Source: Pedobacter schmidteae
GTDB lineage: Bacteria; Bacteroidota; Bacteroidia; Sphingobacteriales; Sphingobacteriaceae
Reading direction: 5' to 3'
Assembly (NCBI RefSeq): GCF_900564155.1
Contig: NZ_LS999839.1
Location: forward strand, 1 to 64,000
DNA: 64,000 bases
Below, one piece after another: positions 25,467 through 34,164 of the stretch (positions within the stretch are counted from its first letter, which is position 1; every line of letters starts with the position of its first letter). The notes beneath the pieces were generated by a model, which worked only from the letters and a program-made list of their open reading frames with translations, searched no databases and was not told where the DNA came from. Position numbers and translations under genes: made by a program.

Positions 25467-26202
25467 TATACCTGGCAGCTACTACGTCCCAATCCACTAC
25501 ATTCCACCAGCTGGCAATATAGTCGGCACGTTTATTTTGGTATTTTAAGTAATAAGCATGCTCCCAAACATCCAGTCCCAACAAAGGTGTACCTTTTACT
25601 TCGGCATTATCAAATAATGGGTTGTCCTGATTGGCGGTTGAGGTGATCTTTAAAGTCCCATTATCATTGATCAGCCATGCCCAGCCCGAGCCAAAGCGAG
25701 AAGCTGCCGCAGCCGAAAACTGTTCCTTAAATTTGTCTACCGATCCGAAAGCTTTTACAATAGCATCGTTCAATTTTCCCTGCGGACCGCCCGAACCACC
25801 TGCTTTCAAAGTATCAAAAAAGAAATTATGGTTCCATGCCCCACCGCCGTTGTTACGAGCTTTTGCCGAAAGCCTGGAAGCATTACCAAAAAACTCTTTC
25901 TCTGTAGCATAAGGTATATTCTCGGCAGCGATGGCATCATTTACATTTTTTATGTATGCCATATGGTGCCTGGTATAATGGATCTCCATGGTCAATGCAT
26001 CAATATTGGGTTCAAGTGCATTGTAAGCATATTTTAAAGGGTTCTGAGTAAATTTCAACGCAGCGAAGCCGGTATCTTTAGGGGCAGAAGCTACTGCAGC
26101 CAGCGCTTCCCCGCCATCTAACAAAACAGGGGTACCTACAGCAATAGCCAATGAGGCAGTTAAAGTGGTTTTAATAAAATTTCTACGGTTATTTGTTTCC
26201 AT
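25459..26202 (-). CDS. Exported Fe/Mn superoxide dismutase
   Basis: The 247-residue enzyme carries a probable twin-arginine signal (NRRNFIKTT, residues 5-13, then a hydrophobic stretch to about 36). The mature part has the Fe/Mn-SOD metal ligands His75, His125 (AWNHNFFF), Asp211 and His215 (DVWEHAYYL). It removes superoxide, here probably outside the cytoplasm; many Bacteroidota instead have a cytoplasmic SodB. Metal preference cannot be decided safely from sequence. The gene is monocistronic with a terminator beyond a dispersed repeat. Confidence 0.93.
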   Translation of the reverse strand: METNNRRNFIKTTLTASLAIAVGTPVLLDGGEALAAVASAPKDTGFAALKFTQNPLKYAYNALEPNIDALTMEIHYTRHHMAYIKNVNDAIAAENIPYATEKEFFGNASRLSAKARNNGGGAWNHNFFFDTLKAGGSGGPQGKLNDAIVKAFGSVDKFKEQFSAAAASRFGSGWAWLINDNGTLKITSTANQDNPLFDNAEVKGTPLLGLDVWEHAYYLKYQNKRADYIASWWNVVDWDVVAARYKK

Positions 26203-26576
26203 GACGAATGGTATTTATGGTTTTAAACGGTTTTTGACAAGCTAGTAATATAATTACGCTATCAAAGTAACTCAATTTGAAGTCAATTGTTCTTACATCC
26301 TATCATTTTTACAAAGGTGGAACAATTATCTCCCTAAATAATCTTAACCTAATAAAACACTAAGTAATGCTTCGCCAATTCAAACAAATCTGCTAATATC
26401 GGTTTATAAGAAGACCTAATAATCACACATTTATTGTGGTTTTTGCAGTAGAAATCCGGGATATGGTTGTTATGATTATTTCAATCATATGTAAAGGAGT
26501 AATTGGTTAAAGTCCCGATGTTCCACTGAATTGCAGAACACCAGGACTAGTTATGATTTCCTATATGGGAGATCAA
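26203..26576. other. Intergenic region without clear genes
   Basis: I see no credible ORF or RNA gene. A nested stem-loop at 26511-26548 (AGTCC/GGACT outside, TGTTC/GAACA inside) lies just after the stop of the minus-strand gene at 26577 and could act as a weak terminator, but lacks a T-run. A near-match to a -7 element (TTACTTTG, minus strand) is present about 60 bp before the dismutase start. Confidence 0.4.
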
Positions 26577-26897
26577 TTATTCTTCTTTTTTAACCCCAAC
26601 AGCACACCAATGCTCAACCTGCGAATCGTCTTCCATTGTTACAATGCAAGTCACATCATAATAACCCGGGGCATAAAAGATCACATCGATCAGGTGGTCT
26701 GCTCCAGAGACATAGAAAATGGTCGAACCACCTGTCCCTTGTACATGCCATTCATACGAAACGGCGCCAGAAACCGGAACAACAGAAAATCCGTAAGAAT
26801 TGCCATTGGCGTAGATATCCGTTTCATAAGATGTTACCTGCGCATAAATTGTTGTACAGGCAAAAGACAGGAACAAAACAAACAATAATTTTTTCAT
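26577..26897 (-). CDS. Small secreted PKD-like protein
   Basis: The 106-residue protein has a clear signal peptide (MKKLLFVLFLSFACTTIYAQ). The mature 86 residues look like one immunoglobulin/PKD-type beta sandwich: GAVSYEWHVQGTGGS and YAPGYYDVTCIVTMEDDSQ. Such domains usually mediate protein or glycan contacts. No partner gene is adjacent. A 6-bp hairpin with T-run (26924-26941) lies in its leader. The family is not identified. Confidence 0.6.
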   Translation of the reverse strand: MKKLLFVLFLSFACTTIYAQVTSYETDIYANGNSYGFSVVPVSGAVSYEWHVQGTGGSTIFYVSGADHLIDVIFYAPGYYDVTCIVTMEDDSQVEHWCAVGVKKEE

Positions 26898-27100
26898 AAT
26901 AAGGAGATTAAGTGAATTAAAAAATTAGCCTTTGTGCTAATATGTTTAAAGATAACTTCCAAAATTCTTCTAAAAGTCAATCAAATTAGCTGATTATTAA
27001 ACGATTTCAACAATTATAGGAAAGCTGGCTATAAGACACTTACCCATAACCGAGTGCAGCACTTGTCTCGTCTTGTCTTGTCCTAAAACAGCCTCGCTTT

Positions 27101-27129
27101 TTGATGATAATGATTAATTTTTATCTTTG
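27101..27129 (+). promoter_or_regulatory. purN promoter (Bacteroidota type)
   Basis: TTG at 27101-27103, an 18-bp spacer and TATCTTTG at 27122-27129 fit the Bacteroidota consensus fully. The leader of about 45 bases contains a small hairpin (GGGCT/AGCCC, about 27143-27165). Confidence 0.65.
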
Positions 27130-27181
27130 ATCACAAATAAAGGGGCTTATTATAGCTGTACAGCCCAAAAACAACCTCTAT

Positions 27182-27760
27182 ATGAAGAAGCGCATCGCCA
27201 TATTTGCCTCAGGATCAGGATCCAATGCTCAAAAAATAATGGAGCATTTTAAAAGAAGTACAGAAGTTGAAATTGCTTTGGTACTGACCAATAACCCTGA
27301 TGCCTACGTTTTACAACGGGCAGACAACTTTGAAATCCCCTCTCATGTTTTTGACAAAAAGGAATTTTATGATAGCGATAGCATTATTGACATGCTTAAA
27401 AACCTCGATATAGACCTGATTGTGCTTGCCGGATTTTTATGGCTTATTCCTAAAAAACTGATTGCCGAATACCCTGGCCGAATTATCAACATCCATCCGG
27501 CTATTTTACCTAAATTTGGCGGCAAAGGGATGTATGGCGACCATGTACACAACGCCGTAATAGAAGCCGGAGAAGCTGAAGGCGGCATCACCATCCATTA
27601 CGTAAATGAGCAATATGATGAAGGCGAATACATCTATCAGGCCAAATACCGCATCGATAAAGGCGATAATCTGGAGATGGTTAAATTTAAAGGCCAGCAA
27701 CTGGAACACCTGCATTACCCACGCGTGGTAGAGGCGGTGTTAAAGAAGATAAAAAAATAA
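27182..27760 (+). CDS. purN: Phosphoribosylglycinamide formyltransferase
   Basis: PurN transfers a formyl group from 10-formyl-tetrahydrofolate to GAR in the third step of purine synthesis. The 192-residue protein begins with the nucleotide-binding loop FASGSGSNAQKI, has the catalytic segment INIHPAILPKFGG (His near 108) and ITIHYVNEQYDEG with the active-site Asp. Length is normal. It has its own promoter and converges on the diheme cytochrome gene with 11 bp between stops. Confidence 0.96.
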   Translation: MKKRIAIFASGSGSNAQKIMEHFKRSTEVEIALVLTNNPDAYVLQRADNFEIPSHVFDKKEFYDSDSIIDMLKNLDIDLIVLAGFLWLIPKKLIAEYPGRIINIHPAILPKFGGKGMYGDHVHNAVIEAGEAEGGITIHYVNEQYDEGEYIYQAKYRIDKGDNLEMVKFKGQQLEHLHYPRVVEAVLKKIKK

Positions 27761-27771
27761 ACCTCAATACT

Positions 27772-28839
27772 TTATTTACCCATACTGTTTATCCAGTCGC
27801 GAATCAATTGTATACCTTCTTTATGAGGTAAGGTTCTTGCCAGCTCTGGCATAGCCGTACCGGGCTCTGTACTGTTCATCCGGTAGGCCAGAATGGAATG
27901 TGTGGCATCTCCCGGAATGATATCATAATCGAGTCCACCCGCCCCACCACCAGCTGATACAGGTGCTTTTCTAATACCCAGATGATTGGGATTATGCTGT
28001 TCATACTCTAAAAACAAGCCTGTATTATAGGCATCGCCACCTTTGGTATGGCAATGTGCACAGTTTACATCCAGGTAGGCCCTTGCTCTTTGCTCCAGAC
28101 TAAAATGTTTGGCATCAGCCCAATTTGGCAAGGCCGGCACTGCTCCAGTATCGGGCATCCCTTTTAATATTCCTTTTGCTACCCATGCTTTAAGCTGGTT
28201 GACCGTTTGCCCTGCAAGGGTGATGTTCAGATTTCGGGCCTTCGGTCCTATCGGAATCAGCACATCATCCTTAATATGACAGCGTTTACAATCGTTTGTA
28301 TTTGGCACCTGGTAATTGGTCAAATGTTTGTTCCCTTCATTATCCAGCAGGGTAACTGGAATTTTGGCGCCTGTAATGTGCTTAATGGCATCTGTTTGCT
28401 CCTTATTCCACAGATAATTCATCACTTTCCAGTTTTTATCGCCAGGGTCTTTAACCAACAGCCGGGTTTCAATCATGATTTTCTGATGATCGACATTGGT
28501 ATAGGCAAAGTTCTTAATGATAATGGTAGAATCGGGAAAATCAAGCGCCCCATGGCTTGTGTATTTCATTGCAGCCCCTTTTGGCAATACAATAAAGCGG
28601 TCTTTCACCGCATAATCGGTAAATAGCGGAGTACTGATGTCGTAGGGCGTGACATCAGTTTCCGCAATCAGGGCACTCAATTTCCCTTTAAAGAAGCCAT
28701 AATCGGATAGTTTTTCTTTAAACTCAAAATGATGGGTATTACCGGAGGTAGTGGTTTTGTGTTTACAACCCTCACCGGTAATTAATGATAGTGAACAGCT
28801 AAAAAGGAGTATAAATCCCAAAATATAAGTCTTACGCAT
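27772..28839 (-). CDS. SO2930-type diheme c-type cytochrome
   Basis: The 355-residue protein has a lipoprotein or signal-type N-terminus and two CxxCH haem-binding motifs, CKRCH (184-188) and CAHCH (260-264), with a likely distal Met in GTAMPEL (Met330). Its layout matches the family I know as SO2930-type diheme cytochrome (TIGR03806), which is regularly encoded beside a parallel beta-helix protein, as it is here with 11 bp between them. It should transfer electrons in the periplasm or at the outer membrane. The substrate of this pair is not known. Confidence 0.82.
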   Translation of the reverse strand: MRKTYILGFILLFSCSLSLITGEGCKHKTTTSGNTHHFEFKEKLSDYGFFKGKLSALIAETDVTPYDISTPLFTDYAVKDRFIVLPKGAAMKYTSHGALDFPDSTIIIKNFAYTNVDHQKIMIETRLLVKDPGDKNWKVMNYLWNKEQTDAIKHITGAKIPVTLLDNEGNKHLTNYQVPNTNDCKRCHIKDDVLIPIGPKARNLNITLAGQTVNQLKAWVAKGILKGMPDTGAVPALPNWADAKHFSLEQRARAYLDVNCAHCHTKGGDAYNTGLFLEYEQHNPNHLGIRKAPVSAGGGAGGLDYDIIPGDATHSILAYRMNSTEPGTAMPELARTLPHKEGIQLIRDWINSMGK

Positions 28840-28850
28840 GGATACTGGTT

Positions 28851-30134
28851 TTACTTGCAGGTATAAGGGCTAATGTCGGCATTGGGTTTCCAGTTTTTAG
28901 GATTACTGATGTTTAAAAAATCGGCATTTACAAACAGGTTTTCCTCAGTTTGTTTGATGCAAATGGAATCGGGATTGGCCGCGGCACCCTTGGTCAGCAC
29001 ATTACTCGAAATTCCATCATACATAATCAAAGGAATACGCTTTTGTTTTCTGGAAGGATCGCTGGCATTCAATTGCTGCTCAACAGCCACCAGTATTTTA
29101 CCTATACGGTGTTCATAAGCAGGTTTGGGAAAGGCCGTTCCCATTTGAATAGTATTGCCATAAATGCTGATATTTTTTGAGATGGGAAAGTAATTAGCAT
29201 TTATTTTCTCGGCTGCCTTATCGTCTACCGCAAAGCCAGAAGCAATGGTAATAGCTGAAGAATTGTTGTTGATGATTTTGTTATTGTAAATCTGAATGTC
29301 TGATGCGGCCAGGATGATGATACCGCTTCCTGGCGAGGCATTCCCTACACCCCAGGAGGTGCCAAAGCTACCTGCCTTTGCAAAATTCCGGAAATTGTTG
29401 TCATGAATGTTATTATTATAAGCTTTAACATGGCCTCCTTTTTTTGACAGATCAGGCAGGTCGAAAACCAGGAAGCCGGCAGTATTGTTATAAAACTCAT
29501 TGTCGTACACTTCAGCATTCGAGGTGTTTTCAATTTCGCATCCTGCCACATTTTTGGCCGCCTTACATTTACGCACAATAGCGCTATCTGTCTGCCCCAC
29601 ATAAATACCAGCATCAGACGAGCCTTCGGTATAGCAGTTTTCAATCAATACATTTTTACACATCACCGGATAAATGGCATAACCACCACTGGTTGAGTCG
29701 GCTTTACTCCAAACAGCATGCAGATTGGTTACACTTACATCTCGGCTTTTATTGATCTTCAGCAAATCGCCTTTTGAATCTTTTATGGTCATCCCATCAA
29801 TGGCAAAACCTTTTACATCAGTTACCCTAATGCCTTCACCCCCCTGACTTTGCGACTTAAAATCAAGAATGGTCTGCGCATGCCCTTCACCTCTGATCAG
29901 AATGTGTTTTACCTGCGCAATACTCAGGTTATCGAACTGGTAAGTCCCGGCTTTCAACACAATCTCGGTGCTGTCTTTTATCGATAAAAAAGCTTCTGCA
30001 ATTTTTTGTTCCTCTCCTGGTTTAAAAGTGAGTGTTGTTTTATAGTTTCCATGTTGTTGTTCCTTGTTTCCCACACAGGAAAACAAGGTTACAACAATGC
30101 TGAGCGCAATTATAGATATACGTATCGTCTTCAT
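28851..30134 (-). CDS. Parallel beta-helix repeat lipoprotein (partner of SO2930-type cytochrome)
   Basis: From ATG 30134 the product has 427 residues, with a lipoprotein signal (VTLFSCVGN). The body is a right-handed beta-helix of polysaccharide-lyase-like rungs, with many NN/DG turns (IYNNKIINNNSSAITIASG). It corresponds to the TIGR03805-like family found next to TIGR03806 cytochromes. An upstream Met would add seven residues but overlaps the receptor gene; the chosen ATG follows the receptor stop after one base (TAATATG), implying translational coupling. It could bind or modify a surface ligand; no lyase catalytic residues are evident to me. Confidence 0.8.
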   Translation of the reverse strand: MKTIRISIIALSIVVTLFSCVGNKEQQHGNYKTTLTFKPGEEQKIAEAFLSIKDSTEIVLKAGTYQFDNLSIAQVKHILIRGEGHAQTILDFKSQSQGGEGIRVTDVKGFAIDGMTIKDSKGDLLKINKSRDVSVTNLHAVWSKADSTSGGYAIYPVMCKNVLIENCYTEGSSDAGIYVGQTDSAIVRKCKAAKNVAGCEIENTSNAEVYDNEFYNNTAGFLVFDLPDLSKKGGHVKAYNNNIHDNNFRNFAKAGSFGTSWGVGNASPGSGIIILAASDIQIYNNKIINNNSSAITIASGFAVDDKAAEKINANYFPISKNISIYGNTIQMGTAFPKPAYEHRIGKILVAVEQQLNASDPSRKQKRIPLIMYDGISSNVLTKGAAANPDSICIKQTEENLFVNADFLNISNPKNWKPNADISPYTCK

Positions 30135-30135
30135 A

Positions 30136-32883
30136 TTAAAGGATGTTATAAGCATAGGTTACATAGTATACGGCTCCAATATTAGGATTGGCCACTCCGG
30201 TTGAATAATATCTGTTGGTAATATTTGTAGCACCCAGCCTGATACCCGAGCGTGCTTTAATGAGTTTATAGCTTACCTGTGCATCAATTACTGCCGAGCT
30301 AGGCACCCTGCCCTCGGCCAGGCCGCCCGATACGACGTAGAAGTACCCGGGTTTGTAACGCATGGTAGTACCAAACGACCATTGCTGCTTTTTACCAAAG
30401 CCGCTATTGCCAAAATCGAAATTGATGTGATAATTGGGGGTGTTAAAATTATTCACCTGGCTATTGTTTTTATTTTTGATATGGTCTGAAAAATAATTGA
30501 CCTTGGCCATAAAGTTATGCGTAAGGTCGACACTTACACTAGCGGCATAGCCATAAGTATTTACGGTTTGTCCGCCATTAAAAGCAATATTATACTGTAC
30601 ATAAGTACTATGATCTTTAAACGCATTAACATCATTGGTACCTGGAGTATTGGCCACATTAGCATAGCCGATAAAGTTTTTCCAGGTAGAGAAATAGCCC
30701 AACACATCAAACATTACCCTTTTGGCTATTAAAGCCGCATAGCCCAGTTCAAAGGCATTTACCGATTGCGGCTTGATGTCATTGTACTCAAACCTTTTTA
30801 ACACTGAGGCATTTCCCGATTGCTGATAGGCTGATACACTTTCGAGGGTGTAAGGAGGATACTTATCAAATTGATAATTGTCATTCAACAATAACGACGA
30901 GCCGCCAGAAGAATAGCTGTTGTATCCGTTAAGGGTGTTTTGTAAAGCCTGAATATTTGAAGGAAAGCTGTAGGCATTTTGATAAGAGAAGCGAATAAAG
31001 TTCTCTTTAACCGGCTCATATACCGCCGATGCCCTTGAGGTAACCTTTGGCGAAGAAAACAGGGTATTTTTATCATACCTGAAAGAGGTGCTGAGGCTTA
31101 ACCTATCCGCGGCCAGTTTTTTGGCCAGCTGCACATAAGCACTGTACTCCTTTACATTAATCGGTTTATCCTTGTCAGGAAATAAAGTGTTTTTACTATT
31201 CAGACTATACAATCGCCAGTTTACCCCTCCTATCACGCTCATAAACTTAACCAGATTGGTAAAATTGTACTGGGCTTCCACATTATATAACTTACTTCTG
31301 TCGAGGAACAGGGTACCGCCTTCTGAAATCGGCGTATTGGAAATCTTTTCTTTCAATGCATTAAACTCCGGACTACCCAGTTGTGCACGTCCCTGATCAG
31401 CAAATGCCCTGGCAGCCAAATGTGCATCATTTAAATTAGAACCACCTGCAAGTGCTGCAAGGAGTGCTCCGGTATATTCGGGGTACCAGCCTCCTGTAGC
31501 ACCATCATAACTTGTTTTCCATCCCTCATTGATATACTGCGCTGTTGGTCCGGCAATGACAGTCCTACCAGAATTTTCGGAAGTCATATAGGCACGTGCA
31601 AACCAATTGTCGCTTTTCAGTTCGGCCCGGTATTGCCCTACTTTAAAATTCTTTAGCTGATAGCGGGTATCATTGGTGTATACAATGTTTCCGGTACCAT
31701 AAGTACCCGATACAATGGCCTCCAGCTTAGGGTTTATTTTGTACCTTAACTCGGCATTTACTTTAAACAATTTGGCTTTGTTGTCCAGATAACCGTATTC
31801 CGGGTAGCCTGTACGGGCTACATAATTGGGTTTGGTTAGCAAAGGCTCAATCAATGGCGCCAACGAAGGGTCGCCCGCAAGCGCACCTTCCAGAAAGGGG
31901 TTAATATCGGCATTGGTTGCCCCACCATAAAAATTTACACCGTTATAATTTGGATCGGTAAACCGTGTTCCGGGTCCATTTTTATTAGCACTATCTGTAG
32001 CTACCCAATCATTGGCCTGGGTATACTGCGAGTTGATTTTAAAGGCCAGCTTATCGTTCACTTTCGTCGCATAGCGAATCGCCCAGTCGTAATAAGGCGA
32101 TGCGCCCACTGGGTCATAATCTTTACTGTTTTTGACATGATTGACACCCTGGGTGATCAAAACACTTAAGCCCTGATATTTAAAAGGATCTTTTCCCGTC
32201 ATTACCATGGTACCATTTAGTCCTCTGGAGCCATACAAAGCCGATGATGCGCCGGAAAGCACCTCTATATTATCTACATCAAGCTGCGTTAAACTAATGG
32301 CCGAGCCGAGCGGAAAATTCAGTCCCGGCGCCTGGTTATCCATCCCGTCAACAATTTGTGTAAAGTTGGTATTGCCACTGGTATTAAATCCGCGAGTAGA
32401 GATACTGGTAAATCCGATACTCGACACCGTTACATCTACTCCTTTTAATCCCTGTATCATGTCCATGTAATTTAACTGGGGCGAATTACTGATCTCTTTG
32501 CTGCTGATCTGTTCGATGGTTACCGGCGAGGAGAGCTTTTTCTGCACCACGCGACTTGCCGACACCACCACCTCCTGTCCCAGGATGGAACCGGGGGTCA
32601 GGATAATCTCAAGCGGAGCAGCGCTGGTCACTTCAACCTCCTTGGTTTCAAAGCCAATAGAAGAGATAATCAGTACAACAGGTAGTTTCTTTTTAATGGT
32701 TAGCTGAAACCGGCCCCGGTCATCGGTATAAGTTCCCGCCGAAGAACTTCGGACATGGACAGATACAGCAGGTACTCCCTCTTGTGTAGCGCTGTTTTTA
32801 ATCGTTCCTTTAATCACCTGCGCACTTAAACTTCCAAATGACAAAAGGAAAAAGATCAATAAAAATAGTCGGTTTACTTTCAT
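30136..32883 (-). CDS. TonB-dependent receptor of the cytochrome operon
   Basis: From ATG 32883 the protein has 915 residues: signal peptide (MKVNRLFLLIFFLL to SLSAQ), CarboxypepD_reg-like domain (about 24-105), plug (about 115-230, VVVSASRVVQKKLSSPVTIEQIS shortened as VVVSASRVVQKK) and barrel. No STN domain is present, so signalling is not through FecR. The longer frame starts with 21 residues lacking a signal peptide and is rejected. It lies between a LytTR regulator and the beta-helix/diheme pair, all in one direction with tiny gaps, so all four probably serve one substrate. Confidence 0.9.
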   Translation of the reverse strand: MKVNRLFLLIFFLLSFGSLSAQVIKGTIKNSATQEGVPAVSVHVRSSSAGTYTDDRGRFQLTIKKKLPVVLIISSIGFETKEVEVTSAAPLEIILTPGSILGQEVVVSASRVVQKKLSSPVTIEQISSKEISNSPQLNYMDMIQGLKGVDVTVSSIGFTSISTRGFNTSGNTNFTQIVDGMDNQAPGLNFPLGSAISLTQLDVDNIEVLSGASSALYGSRGLNGTMVMTGKDPFKYQGLSVLITQGVNHVKNSKDYDPVGASPYYDWAIRYATKVNDKLAFKINSQYTQANDWVATDSANKNGPGTRFTDPNYNGVNFYGGATNADINPFLEGALAGDPSLAPLIEPLLTKPNYVARTGYPEYGYLDNKAKLFKVNAELRYKINPKLEAIVSGTYGTGNIVYTNDTRYQLKNFKVGQYRAELKSDNWFARAYMTSENSGRTVIAGPTAQYINEGWKTSYDGATGGWYPEYTGALLAALAGGSNLNDAHLAARAFADQGRAQLGSPEFNALKEKISNTPISEGGTLFLDRSKLYNVEAQYNFTNLVKFMSVIGGVNWRLYSLNSKNTLFPDKDKPINVKEYSAYVQLAKKLAADRLSLSTSFRYDKNTLFSSPKVTSRASAVYEPVKENFIRFSYQNAYSFPSNIQALQNTLNGYNSYSSGGSSLLLNDNYQFDKYPPYTLESVSAYQQSGNASVLKRFEYNDIKPQSVNAFELGYAALIAKRVMFDVLGYFSTWKNFIGYANVANTPGTNDVNAFKDHSTYVQYNIAFNGGQTVNTYGYAASVSVDLTHNFMAKVNYFSDHIKNKNNSQVNNFNTPNYHINFDFGNSGFGKKQQWSFGTTMRYKPGYFYVVSGGLAEGRVPSSAVIDAQVSYKLIKARSGIRLGATNITNRYYSTGVANPNIGAVYYVTYAYNIL

Positions 32884-32976
32884 TGCGTTTGGTTTTGAGT
32901 TATAATTGGTTACTGCAATATAAATCACAAAACCATCGAGACACAATGATAAACCCCTTTTTGGGGCGAAAACGAG

Positions 32977-33954
32977 TTATAATGGGGTGAGTGGGATTAA
33001 TGGCAAGGTAGAAACTGTGTGGCTAAAGTACTGCTCAAACTGTTTTTGATGCGATGCAGAAACGGGAATCTGCATATCAGGCAAAGCATCAAACTGAAGC
33101 ATATAACCTTTACTTGTCTTTTTTGACGAAGAAACGGTTTTTACATTTATGGTATAAGAACGGTGTACCCTCACCAGTCCGCCATAACTGCATGTCGACT
33201 CGATTTTTTTTAGCGTGGTCCGGATCAGTTCTTTTTTTACCACTCCGCCCAGTAAATAATAAACATCTACATAGTTGTCTTCCGATTTAAAGAACAAGAT
33301 ATTACTGGGCTGAAGGGTTAAAATGATCTTTCCATTCTCGTCGCCAATAGGCAGATTATCGGAAACCGGCTGGTAACCGGTCAATTCTGAAGACAAATGA
33401 TGCGCCAGTTTGTATTGCTTTGCGCCAAACAAAAACAGCAGAGAAATCACATAAGGCGGGATAGCGATAAGCAAGGTATAGTTAAACGTCTCCAGGTAAT
33501 TGCTTAATGACAGGTCGGGATGGTTATCCAGTATCCAATCGCAAGCCATAATACCAAATGTTAGAATGATGATTTCTCCTATGAAAAAGAATACATATTG
33601 TGCACAGGAAAGGTGCTGCAGTCGCCACCATTTGCGCAGGCCAAATTGGGTAAACAGCAGGGTTAAGCTACCCGCGAAAGAAAACAGACTAAAGATTTTT
33701 AACAAAGTGAGCCGGCCCACATCGTACCACTTGTTGATGTTGAAGGGTACAAAGGTGTACATGAAAAGCAGACTAATGACGGTAACCAGGCTAATAAAAA
33801 TGATTTTATCGGCCGGGCTATCCAACAAAGGAAAGCGAATTTCAAAGCCCATTCTGGAGAGCGTTCTGGAGAGCGTTCTAGAGCATATTTTCGACAGTGT
33901 TCTTGGTAATGCTCTCAAAACAGAAACAGCTTTAAAGGATGTAGTTCCTGACAT
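32977..33954 (-). CDS. Membrane-bound LytTR transcriptional regulator
   Basis: The 325-residue protein has four predicted transmembrane helices (about residues 50-185) and a C-terminal LytTR DNA-binding domain (about 215-310; ILFFKSEDNYVDVYYL and GGLVRVHRSYTINVKTV). It has no receiver domain, so it may sense a membrane signal directly. The first 34 residues hold four-residue repeats (RTLS) encoded by 12-bp tandem repeats; Met35 (ATG at 33852) is an equally likely start. It is encoded about 90 bp upstream of the TonB receptor on the same strand and is its probable regulator. Confidence 0.82.
   Translation of the reverse strand: MSGTTSFKAVSVLRALPRTLSKICSRTLSRTLSRMGFEIRFPLLDSPADKIIFISLVTVISLLFMYTFVPFNINKWYDVGRLTLLKIFSLFSFAGSLTLLFTQFGLRKWWRLQHLSCAQYVFFFIGEIIILTFGIMACDWILDNHPDLSLSNYLETFNYTLLIAIPPYVISLLFLFGAKQYKLAHHLSSELTGYQPVSDNLPIGDENGKIILTLQPSNILFFKSEDNYVDVYYLLGGVVKKELIRTTLKKIESTCSYGGLVRVHRSYTINVKTVSSSKKTSKGYMLQFDALPDMQIPVSASHQKQFEQYFSHTVSTLPLIPLTPL
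33854..33913. repeat. 12-bp tandem repeat in the 5' end of the LytTR gene
   Basis: Five units start at 33854, 33866, 33878, 33890 and 33902; the first two are identical (CTGGAGAGCGTT). On the minus strand they encode R-T-L-S type four-residue repeats directly before Met35, so the repeat may be a leader rather than protein. Confidence 0.6.
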
Positions 33955-34136
33955 AGGGTATCAATTAATACTTTCTTCAATTTAATCATTTTTTAGATTA
34001 AGCCTAACAACTCTATGAAAAATATTTTTGTTCTCATTCTCAGCAAAATGAAGCAGATTATAGCAATCCTATATAAAAAGTTTATAGCGCATTTATTTTT
34101 ATTAAATTCTCTTAAAAAATTATCATGTAAAAATCC

Positions 34137-34144
34137 TAATTTTG
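34137..34144 (+). promoter_or_regulatory. purH -7 promoter element
   Basis: TAATTTTG matches TAnnTTTG, 20 bp before the purH ATG at 34165. The -33 position holds only TTA. A promoter here lies inside the longer frame and supports the shorter start. Confidence 0.5.
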
Positions 34145-34164
34145 CGGCTCAAATTTTTCCTCCA

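Noticed and set aside
26553..26899. + strand frames opposite the small secreted protein
   Set aside because: They are antisense shadows; the minus-strand frame has a clear signal peptide.
34015..34164. 50-residue N-terminal extension of PurH
   Set aside because: It is not PurH-like, and an exact -7 promoter element lies within it.
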